A DNA stretch of 64,000 nt, taken from assembly GCA_002307235.1 (NCBI GenBank), contig DBTV01000029.1, positions 2,561 through 66,560 on the forward strand. The letters run 5' to 3'. Position numbers and translations under genes: made by a program. This DNA comes from Acidobacteriaceae bacterium UBA1307. GTDB lineage: Bacteria > Acidobacteriota > Terriglobia > Terriglobales > Acidobacteriaceae. Below the pieces are notes generated by a model. The model was given only the letters and a program-made list of their open reading frames with translations, was not told where the DNA came from and did not search any database. Positions 23,547 to 31,045 of this stretch are shown here, one piece after another. Numbering within the stretch: the stretch's first letter is position 1; each line of letters starts with the position of its first letter.

Positions 23547-23893
23547 CGTCGCGCGAACTTTGGATGCATCTGTGGTCAGTCGCGCGGTATGATCTGCAAC
23601 TCTCCGACGATGCATTTTATGCGATGACGCCGCGGCAGTTCCATGCCTTGCTTGCTCGTAACAAGGAAGAGCGTCTGCATAGAGAGCTGCTGGTTGGTAT
23701 TGCAACCTCTTCGATTGTCAATCATTCATTCTGTTCCCCGAAAAAGCCTCATGCACCGAAGGTGTACATGCCTTCCTTGGTAGAGGATGACGGATCTCGG
23801 TCTGCATCTAAGCCGAAGCGAGTCAGCTTGAATAGGCAGTTCAACGTACTATTTGGGGCTCTCGCTCCTTACAGGAAACCATGCCAAAACTAG
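23172..23893 (+). CDS. frameshifted tail assembly chaperone gpGT
   Basis: Made by -1 frameshifting at 23513-23519: gpG to residue 116, then RRGRDGKRLTSRELW and MHLWSVARYDLQLSDDAFYA MTPRQFHALLARNKEER, the typical T-domain pattern. The T part has no good start of its own (ATG 23564 lacks an RBS). It ends at 23893, overlapping the tape measure start. The T domain should recruit tube subunits. Confidence 0.82.
23513..23519 (+). promoter_or_regulatory. -1 programmed frameshift site
   Basis: Heptamer A-AAA-AAC in the correct X-XXY-YYZ register (codons CCA AAA AAC of gpG). Slipping back one base enters, without a stop, the frame of the following ~109-aa ORF, joining G to T. Confidence 0.85.
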
Positions 23894-26100
23894 CCATTGA
23901 AATCACGGCCAACAGTTCCTCGTACACGCAGGCGACGGAACAAGTGCGACGCGAGTCAAAGCGCATGGTGGCTCAGATCCGCGAGGATGCGACGGAGGCT
24001 CGTCACGGTCTCCACCTCGTCACGGAAGAGATCGGCATTGAGATGCCCCGGGCACTGCAGGGATGGATCGCTAAAGTGCCGGCAGTGCGTGAGGCGATGA
24101 GCGCAGCCTTTAACACTATTGCGGTGTTGGCCCTGATCAATGTCTTGGTCGAGGCCGGCCGCAAGGTTGCGGAGTTTGTCGAAAAGCAGCGAGAAGCTGC
24201 AGAGAAGAATCAGGAGGCCTGGGCAAAGATCACGCAGAGCGTCAACCAGGGCAATGATGCTTTGCAGGTGGCAAACGACAGGTTGGTACTGTCGATTGCC
24301 AAGTTTGAAAAGAAACCGACCAACGGCCTGAAGCTCGCGATCGATGAGGCAATTCAGAGTGCCAATCAACTTGGCGTGAAGCTCAACGAGGACATCGCTA
24401 AAATCGGCCAGGTGCTCAAAGGGCAACAGGTCGGCGTTATGGGGCGCCTCCTGGGCAGTGCGCGAACGGATGACCTGACCGGGCACGCTCATAACCTCAG
24501 TACACGGCTCGAGGGGATCGATGAAGAGGGTCGTGAGAAGCTCGAGGGCTTACGGACGAGGAAAGCCTCACAGGTCGAACTGGACAAGGCTCAGAGAGAG
24601 ATTGACGAGCAGCGCCAGCAGGCTATCAACGAAGAGCGTAAGTGGGCACAGGGACAGCTAGCGTCAGCGCACCAATCGCAGGAGCAAAGACAGAAGAGTA
24701 TGTCGACGGTGAGCGGCCTGGCGCAGCCGTCGGCTCTAGCCTTTGCTGCTGCGGCTGAGGCGCATCCTGATCAGACCAAGCGCATTGAACAGCTATCGCA
24801 CTACTCTGCTGGTCTCGGCAGTATGTCGGATTTCAATCAACTTTCGATCGAGAATCGCGACCTGACTGGGCAGAACGCTGTCGCTGAGGCGCAGGCGCAC
24901 AACAGAGACCTGGCAAAGCAGGCGGCAGAAAAAGCCAAGCAGGCACGCGAGAAGGCGCAAAAGGCCTTCGGCGACATGATTGAGATCATGGTTGTCGGGA
25001 ATAAAGCTGAAATTGAACAGGCGCAGCGCGTCCTTTCAGAGGTAGAGGCGTATTGGGCCAGCCTTCAGCGTGGAAACGATGAGTTTGATCGCATGCGCCA
25101 AGAGGCGGACAGGGCTGCGACGCGGCTGTATATCGAAGGCGTGCAGAGCAAGATTCAGACACAGCGAGACGTGGTTCCGGCGGCACAAAAGCAGTTGCAG
25201 AGCGTAGAGCGTACTTCGTCCGGGCGCGTTGCAATGGGGCAAGAGAGCGAAGGCCAGCGTGTATCAGAAGTGCACAATGCCATTGTGGCAGAGGTCCACG
25301 AGAGCATCGCCGCGCTTTTGAAGGTGCTCGATCTGCTCACCTCTATCGGCAAGGGAGCATCAGCGGAGGCTGAAAAAGTTCGTGACGAGATCGTTGCGAC
25401 CGAGCAGCAGGGGCTTGAGCAGCTCCAAGAGTTGCATGCGCAGTACTCGCGCCAAATACAAGAGAAGTGGCTCAATGCACTGTCTGGCGTCAATGGACAG
25501 GTTGCAGCTTGGGCCACCGGCAGCAAGACCAACTGGTCGGGCATGTTCCGTGGAGAGGCCTCTGGGTACGCTCAAAGTGCTTTGCGCACAGGAGAGCGCG
25601 CCATCCTCAATGGTCTCGGTGTTGGAGGAAAGGCAGATGGCAGCCAGTCGAATCCTTTCTATGTGAAGGATGCGGATGGAGCAAAGGGCAAGTCTGCAGT
25701 GAGCGGTTCTGCCGGGTCTGTTGCAGGCGGCCTGCTGGGTAAGCTCAATGACTCGAATTTTCTTGGCGGCCTTATGGGCGGCAAGCTGTTTGGCGCAGGG
25801 AGCTTCTTTGGAAAAATAGGCAGTTCTCTTGGTGGACTTGCGCTAGGCGGTGATGCGCTCATGTCTGGCGTCTATGACGTCGGCGAACAAGGCCCGGAGC
25901 GGGTGTATTTGCCTGCAGGGAGCCACGTGGCATCGCATCAGCCATCCAGTTCACAGACGACTTTGCATATCGACGCGCGCGGCACAGATCCTTCGCTGAC
26001 ACGCGCGAATTTCGAGCGTGCAATCGCAAACACGCATCGCCAGGCGGTGAGCGATGCGATGCATGCTCAGAGCGAGTATTCGCGGCGTGTGCCGCATTAG
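23881..26100 (+). CDS. tail tape measure protein
   Basis: 739 aa, AGGAAACC before ATG. Sets tail length and is ejected with the DNA. N-terminus LAIEITANSSSYTQATEQVR; hydrophobic segment ~75-95 (FNTIAVLALINVLVEAG); then a very long Q/E/A-rich coiled coil (~100-560); glycine-rich hydrophobic region (~600-660, GSAGSVAGGLLGKLN...FLGGLMGGKLFGAGSFFGKI); and the conserved C-terminal ALMSGVYDVGEQGPERVYLP AGS...SQTTLHIDARG tape-measure tail. Short for the family, implying a tail of roughly 100 nm. Confidence 0.92.
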   Translation: MPKLAIEITANSSSYTQATEQVRRESKRMVAQIREDATEARHGLHLVTEEIGIEMPRALQGWIAKVPAVREAMSAAFNTIAVLALINVLVEAGRKVAEFVEKQREAAEKNQEAWAKITQSVNQGNDALQVANDRLVLSIAKFEKKPTNGLKLAIDEAIQSANQLGVKLNEDIAKIGQVLKGQQVGVMGRLLGSARTDDLTGHAHNLSTRLEGIDEEGREKLEGLRTRKASQVELDKAQREIDEQRQQAINEERKWAQGQLASAHQSQEQRQKSMSTVSGLAQPSALAFAAAAEAHPDQTKRIEQLSHYSAGLGSMSDFNQLSIENRDLTGQNAVAEAQAHNRDLAKQAAEKAKQAREKAQKAFGDMIEIMVVGNKAEIEQAQRVLSEVEAYWASLQRGNDEFDRMRQEADRAATRLYIEGVQSKIQTQRDVVPAAQKQLQSVERTSSGRVAMGQESEGQRVSEVHNAIVAEVHESIAALLKVLDLLTSIGKGASAEAEKVRDEIVATEQQGLEQLQELHAQYSRQIQEKWLNALSGVNGQVAAWATGSKTNWSGMFRGEASGYAQSALRTGERAILNGLGVGGKADGSQSNPFYVKDADGAKGKSAVSGSAGSVAGGLLGKLNDSNFLGGLMGGKLFGAGSFFGKIGSSLGGLALGGDALMSGVYDVGEQGPERVYLPAGSHVASHQPSSSQTTLHIDARGTDPSLTRANFERAIANTHRQAVSDAMHAQSEYSRRVPH

Positions 26101-26108
26101 GGGGTAGT

Positions 26109-26516
26109 GTGGCACTAATTACGATTGCGCCTGTTGTGCTTCCTCATTGGCAGGGAGCCGGCACGGGCGTGCAGTTGCGTGTCTATTCCAATCAATCTTT
26201 CACGGCGCAGACTGGAACGCTGTACGTCGGCTCGCGTTGCCCTTTTGCGGTTCGCGCGAGTGGCGCTGGATTTTACGCTTCGTACAGTTGCGTGGTCTCC
26301 GAGGAGGGGCTGACGATTCCGCAGGTGCAGCTCGACTCTACGACGGATAGCCCTGATAACCCGGATGCAACGTATTCGGCCATGTTTTGGGATGTGCAAA
26401 CCGGTCAGCTCATTCAGAGCTTTGGAACGTTCTCGGAATTTTCTATCGGGCCTGGTGTGGCAAACACGACATGGGCTGACATCTTTAAGCAGATGGCAGA
26501 AAACAGCAACGCTTAG
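26109..26516 (+). CDS. tail-associated protein of unknown function
   Basis: 135 aa, GTG start with GGGGG upstream. All-beta: VQLRVYSNQSFTAQTGTLYV, FYASYSCVVSEEGLTIPQVQ LDSTTDS. Position between tape measure and tailspike suggests a tail-tip or fibre adaptor. No family name can be given. Confidence 0.5.
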   Translation: MALITIAPVVLPHWQGAGTGVQLRVYSNQSFTAQTGTLYVGSRCPFAVRASGAGFYASYSCVVSEEGLTIPQVQLDSTTDSPDNPDATYSAMFWDVQTGQLIQSFGTFSEFSIGPGVANTTWADIFKQMAENSNA

Positions 26517-26536
26517 TGCTTTGAGGGTATTGAAAA

Positions 26537-28900
26537 ATGCGCATGTTTCGCATCTTCCTGTGCGTCGTTCTGATGCTTGTGCCTATTGCCTCGGTGGCGC
26601 AGAGTAAGACCATTGTGACCGCCTCTGGCTTGTCTGATGCGGCCGGCAACGTGCTGGTGTCTGCGCGCCTCTGCTTTGCGCCTGTGGATGCGAGTGGTAA
26701 GGCTTTAGGGTTTCGGGCAGCCGCGATGCAGGTTTTGGCTCGTCCAACGTGTCCGCTCGTGTCGAATGGCGTGCTTCAGGCCGGCTTCGCTGTCTTTGAC
26801 TCTTCCGCGACGGTGCCAACCAATGTTCGCTATCACATCTACGCAACAGACGTGAAGAACACTGGCTCTGTGATTCGCGATTTTGGCATAACCACGATTA
26901 GCGGAACGATCTGGTCTCTGGATGCGTTTGATGGGGACGCTGAGCCGCTCTCGCCAATGTATGAGAATAGCCAGACGGCAGGTGATCTGGACGTAAATGG
27001 CCATCTTGAAGTGAGCGGCGGCATGAATGTTGGCACGATCGACGCGGGCACGATGGCAGCTAGCATTACCGCTCTTCGGTCGGTCACCCCTACGTCCCCT
27101 GTTCGCGCTTTTATTGCTGACTACGGATACGGCAAGGGGGGCGGCGGCATCTTTCAGTACAGCAGCTCGACGATTACTCCGGACGGATGTGTGAATTTTG
27201 CGGCGGCCGGAGGCGGTACATGGGTTCGACAGCTTCAGGGAAACATCTTGTGGGCTGAGGACTGTGGAGCTAAATCGGACGATTCCACTTTCGATAATGA
27301 GGCAGCGTTTGAACAAGGAATGCTGTTTGCGGCGAGCAACCAGCTATCCTTTGGCCTTCGCGGCTACGTGTATTACGCCAAGGCTGTTAAAGCCACACCT
27401 CTGGGAACGTCAAAGGAACAGCACACGGCTCCGAAAAGGATTTTCGGGCTTGGGCAAGCGGCGACTATTATTCGGGCTAACTCTGCGGCCTCGGGTACAT
27501 TCTTCAACTTGACAAACGCCACATATACGGTTTTAGAAAATTTAACGATAGACGGGAACAACAACTCGGCCATCACTACGGTGCTCGATGCCAGCATCAA
27601 TTTTCAAAGTGCGCCCTCGGCCCAAAATACTTTTCGTGGCATAACGGTTACGGGAAACACAACGTCGGGAATTTTATTCAATGGCGACAACCAGAACGAC
27701 AGCCACTTCGTAGATTTCGACCTGATCGGAACCAGCACAGATGGAACGAATGTCGGTGCCGGTGATATTGGGCACATTGTTGGAGCTGGAGGTGATCTGC
27801 AGTTCGACGGCATATGGACAAACGGCGGCTACTTGCAGGTTGGTGCGGAATCACTGACCATCAAGGGCGCGAGTTTTTTGCATGGCATACATGTGGCAAG
27901 CAACGGGCTTAATTCGATCACGATGCTAGGAGGCCAGGCTCTGCCGCCAGTGTCAAGCAAAGGGTATCCGTTCCTGAAGGTCGATTCCGGATATGTCGTC
28001 TACTCTCTCTCGGCTCTCGGCGTATATGTCATGGGTGGCGATGGCGATTCTTTCGTTGGCGGATCTGGCCAGTTGGTCGGAACTCCTACCCTGATTGGGA
28101 ACCATTTCGTTTATACGGGAACAGCCTCCATAACGCCCTACGTGTTTGCGTCGACTATTTCTGCGGCGTCTGGCCAAGGGCTCTATCCGCAGATTCAGGG
28201 AGGTTGGATGAGCAGCGTGTGGGGGTTGTCAGCATCCAGCACGATTACTGCATGCGCTATCAATGTGATGCAGGGAAGTGGCTACTACAAGACGCCAACC
28301 TGCATTTATCTGTCGTCTTCCGCTAATCATTTGAAGCTACTGCCTGGAGGAATTGACTATGGCAGCAATGGATTCTCTCTTGCTCAAAGCGGTACGCAAG
28401 CCGCATTGCTAGACGGCACGGGGCGTCTGTGCATAGGCGTGACGGGTGCATCTTGTCCGACGTATGTGTCTGCGTACGGCTTCCATACCGTGGGCACAGC
28501 AGTTATCAACTACGGATCGTATTCCTCGACCGGCCCGCAGCTCGGCGTTGGAGATATGGGGTACGGTCTGAGCGCGGCAGGGGGAAATCTTCATGCCTGG
28601 GCTAATCCTTCGGGCACGATTTATGCGCACGCCCGGTCTTTTTTGTATCAGCATGGCATTCAGTCCGCGATCAATGACCGCGCCGGAACATGCGTGATGA
28701 GCAGCTCTACGACATGCACATGGACTCTCAATGCTGCGTACGTCAGCGCGCCGATCGGTCCTGCATTTCCTACGAACGGATCGTATACCGGAGGCACAGC
28801 TTATTGCAGTGCGCCGGCAGGTGGCACGACGGTGACCATTACGGCACCCACGGCCAATAGCCTTACGTGGGGCTGCTTATTAACGGGCAATCCAAACTAA
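26537..28900 (+). CDS. tailspike-like beta-helix protein with N-terminal signal peptide
   Basis: 787 aa. Residues 1-22 (MRMFRIFLCVVLMLVPIASV AQ) are a clear Sec signal peptide, unusual for a virion protein. The N-terminal domain (24-135) looks like an adaptor. Residues ~240-262 (AEDCGAKSDDSTFDNEAAFE) match the GAxxDDxTxNxxAF entry of pectate-lyase-type beta-helices; ~280-430 continues with helix rungs (ENLTIDGNNNSAITTV, FRGITVTGNTTSGILFNG). The C-terminus has many Cys residues (TCVMSSSTTCTWTLNA...AYCSAP...WGCLL). Candidate depolymerase or receptor-binding protein, or a secreted enzyme of the lysogen. Confidence 0.7.
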   Translation: MRMFRIFLCVVLMLVPIASVAQSKTIVTASGLSDAAGNVLVSARLCFAPVDASGKALGFRAAAMQVLARPTCPLVSNGVLQAGFAVFDSSATVPTNVRYHIYATDVKNTGSVIRDFGITTISGTIWSLDAFDGDAEPLSPMYENSQTAGDLDVNGHLEVSGGMNVGTIDAGTMAASITALRSVTPTSPVRAFIADYGYGKGGGGIFQYSSSTITPDGCVNFAAAGGGTWVRQLQGNILWAEDCGAKSDDSTFDNEAAFEQGMLFAASNQLSFGLRGYVYYAKAVKATPLGTSKEQHTAPKRIFGLGQAATIIRANSAASGTFFNLTNATYTVLENLTIDGNNNSAITTVLDASINFQSAPSAQNTFRGITVTGNTTSGILFNGDNQNDSHFVDFDLIGTSTDGTNVGAGDIGHIVGAGGDLQFDGIWTNGGYLQVGAESLTIKGASFLHGIHVASNGLNSITMLGGQALPPVSSKGYPFLKVDSGYVVYSLSALGVYVMGGDGDSFVGGSGQLVGTPTLIGNHFVYTGTASITPYVFASTISAASGQGLYPQIQGGWMSSVWGLSASSTITACAINVMQGSGYYKTPTCIYLSSSANHLKLLPGGIDYGSNGFSLAQSGTQAALLDGTGRLCIGVTGASCPTYVSAYGFHTVGTAVINYGSYSSTGPQLGVGDMGYGLSAAGGNLHAWANPSGTIYAHARSFLYQHGIQSAINDRAGTCVMSSSTTCTWTLNAAYVSAPIGPAFPTNGSYTGGTAYCSAPAGGTTVTITAPTANSLTWGCLLTGNPN

Positions 28901-28909
28901 GGAGATTTC

Positions 28910-29287
28910 ATGAGCTATACGCTTGGACCGGGAATTGTAAATTCATCCACCGGAGAGCCGATGGTGGGGATGATTCTTTCAATCCGACAAATTTCTGCAT
29001 TCGATCATAAAAACAAGCATGCAGTGGTCGAGGTTGGTATCTGGTACTCCGAGGCCGCAAAAGCGGCAGGGAATCAGCCCCTTCAGCCTGGCATCGTGAA
29101 TGCGATCTTCGATGATGCCTCTTTGGCGGCTGGAGATGCCGCAGTGCTTGGATTTTCTGCTGTGTTTGGGGCTCAGCCAACAACGCATCAAGATTTGCTC
29201 TATGACGACATGCTTACCGCTGCTTATGGCGCTTTACCGACGCATCCGGTCACAAAGACGTTACTGATTGGTGCGACCGCCTGTTAG
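28910..29287 (+). CDS. phage protein of unknown function
   Basis: 125 aa, ideal AAGGAG RBS. Contains LSIRQISAFDHKNKHAVVEV GIWYS and DDMLTAAYGALPTHPVTKTL. Follows the tailspike gene and precedes a terminator; may be a spike chaperone or fibre part. No motif recognised. Confidence 0.5.
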   Translation: MSYTLGPGIVNSSTGEPMVGMILSIRQISAFDHKNKHAVVEVGIWYSEAAKAAGNQPLQPGIVNAIFDDASLAAGDAAVLGFSAVFGAQPTTHQDLLYDDMLTAAYGALPTHPVTKTLLIGATAC

Positions 29288-29319
29288 GTATATCGCGCGA
29301 TAAGCAAGTCCATCCTGTA

Positions 29320-29342
29320 GGCACCCTCGGGTGCCTTTTTTA
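29320..29342 (+). terminator. terminator between tailspike and tail-tip genes
   Basis: GGCACC (29320-29325), CTCG loop, GGTGCC (29330-29335), then seven T. Confidence 0.88.
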
Positions 29343-29353
29343 TTGGAGTCTCG

Positions 29354-29998
29354 ATGCTTGTAGTTGGCGCATTGAATGGCGAAAGCATCTACGCGATGCC
29401 GAGCGATGAGGTCTCTGGCGTGAGAGCGCCCTCGACAATCGAGTGGGAGTACGGCGACAAGGTTGCCGAAACCGCATCGGATTTTAACTATCAGTCGCAA
29501 GTCATCGACTGGATGCAGTCGATGTGGTTAGGTGTGGTGTCCTTGCCGCCGCTTGACCGATATTCCAACGACTTTTGGACGGCCTGGATGCTTTCGATGC
29601 GTCATGGGGTTGGGCTATTCATGCTGGGCGATCCTAAGGGTAAGAGACCCAAGGGGCCTGCATTGGGAACGCCGCTGGTTTCTGGGGCTGGCCAGACAGG
29701 CTATAGCGTGGCCACGAGCGGCTGGAAGGCTTCCGTTACGGGGATTCTTCTCCCGGGCGATTACCTGCAGATCGGCTATCGCCTATATAAGGTGCGGGAC
29801 TCTGTCTCGTCAGACTCTTCGGGCAATGCGACGATTCCGATCTGGCCCAATCTGCGCGATCAGCCTGCTGACCAGGTCAAGGTTGTAACGCGTGCCTGTA
29901 AGGGCGTGTTTCGGCTGCGCGCCGCCGATCCCGTGAAGTCGAGCGTGAATGTCGGCTCGTACGGCGTGACGGCATTCAACGTGCGGGAGGCCGTCTAG
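29354..29998 (+). CDS. distal tail protein-like
   Basis: 214 aa. STIEWEYGDKVAETASDFNY, VIDWMQSMWLGVVSLPPLDR, FMLGDPKGKRPKG and GDYLQIGYRLYKVRDSVSSD, SSGNATIPIWPNLR match an unnamed phage minor-tail family that I recall between tape measure and hub genes. Overlaps the next start by one base. Confidence 0.65.
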   Translation: MLVVGALNGESIYAMPSDEVSGVRAPSTIEWEYGDKVAETASDFNYQSQVIDWMQSMWLGVVSLPPLDRYSNDFWTAWMLSMRHGVGLFMLGDPKGKRPKGPALGTPLVSGAGQTGYSVATSGWKASVTGILLPGDYLQIGYRLYKVRDSVSSDSSGNATIPIWPNLRDQPADQVKVVTRACKGVFRLRAADPVKSSVNVGSYGVTAFNVREAV

Positions 29999-30615
29999 TG
30001 CCGCGCACGATGACTGTCGCGATTGAAAAGGCGCTTTCTGCGCGAGTGGTGCGATGCGCATTGCTTGCCCAGTTGGAGCTTGCCAACGAGTCGCTTTATC
30101 TCTGGACGGGTATCGGCCCGATGACATGGAACGACCTCACCTTTACTGGCATCGGAAGCCTGGGCAAGATTTCACCCATCTCCGAAGGTTCAACCGTTGA
30201 GGCCCGAGGCATCACACTGACGCTCGACGGACTATCTGCGAACAATATCGACGAGATCCTGAACGACGTCCGCATCCTCGGCGATGCGCAGGTGTGGCTG
30301 GCTCTGTATGACGAAAATTTCAGCCTGATTCCAGATCCCATTCTCAGCTTCAAAGGTTTGCTTGACCGGCCATCGCTCACCGATGGCGGTGGCACGTGTA
30401 GTTGTGCGATCACGGCAGAAAACGTGCTCGTGGATCTGAATCGGGCATGCTATCGGCGCTTTACGGCGGACGATCAGCAACTGGACCTGGCCGACACGCT
30501 CAAGACGCTCGGTCTGCCGGCATCAACCGTCGATACGGGGTTTCGGTTTGTCCCCGGCGTGCAGGAGCGCATCACCTTCTGGGGCGTCACGCCCTCGAGC
30601 AGCAACAACGTATGA
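29998..30615 (+). CDS. tail hub-associated protein (DUF2163-like region)
   Basis: 205 aa, GTG 29998 overlapping the TAG stop (ATG 30010 possible). LWTGIGPMTWNDLTFTGIGS, EARGITLTLDGLSANNIDEI, DAQVWLALYDENFSLIPDP and LSFKGLLDRPSLTDGGGTCS are typical of the protein preceding the GTA-like cell-wall peptidase. Probably structural in the baseplate. Confidence 0.68.
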   Translation: MPRTMTVAIEKALSARVVRCALLAQLELANESLYLWTGIGPMTWNDLTFTGIGSLGKISPISEGSTVEARGITLTLDGLSANNIDEILNDVRILGDAQVWLALYDENFSLIPDPILSFKGLLDRPSLTDGGGTCSCAITAENVLVDLNRACYRRFTADDQQLDLADTLKTLGLPASTVDTGFRFVPGVQERITFWGVTPSSSNNV

Positions 30616-31043
30616 GACGCTATGGCGACTGGCAGTCGCGCCTTACGGCATATCTCGCTGCGACATCTGAGCGGAAGTTCCGGTATGGGCAGCAGGATTG
30701 CGGCCTCTTCGTTGCCGGGGCGATCGAGGCGATGTGCGGCGTGGACGTCGCTATGGCTTTGCGTGGTCGCTATGGCTCTCGGCGTGAGGCCTTCGCGGCG
30801 ATCGCCGCATACTGCGGCCGGTCAACGATAGAGGCCGTTGCCGAGCATATAGCGACAGAGTGCGGTGCACGTGAGGTGCCGGTTTTGATGGCACAGCGCG
30901 GAGATGCGTTGCTCATCAGGCGCGCCGTGCGCTCGTCTTTGGGGATTCTCTCGATGATGGGGAACACGGTGATTTCACCTGGCCGGCATGGTCTTTTGTA
31001 CCTGCCTCTTTCTTGCGCGACTCGCGCATGGCGCATAGGGTAG
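30612..31043 (+). CDS. NlpC/P60-like tail peptidase (DUF6950 type)
   Basis: 143 aa from ATG 30612 (ATGA overlap). FRYGQQDCGLFVAGAIEAMC carries the nucleophilic Cys of phage/GTA cell-wall peptidases; a catalytic His is probably H in SPGRHGLLYLP. It should cut peptidoglycan peptides during DNA injection. Gene order with its two neighbours (hub protein, peptidase, large tip protein) is the standard one. Confidence 0.8.
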   Translation: MRRYGDWQSRLTAYLAATSERKFRYGQQDCGLFVAGAIEAMCGVDVAMALRGRYGSRREAFAAIAAYCGRSTIEAVAEHIATECGAREVPVLMAQRGDALLIRRAVRSSLGILSMMGNTVISPGRHGLLYLPLSCATRAWRIG

Positions 31044-31045
31044 CG

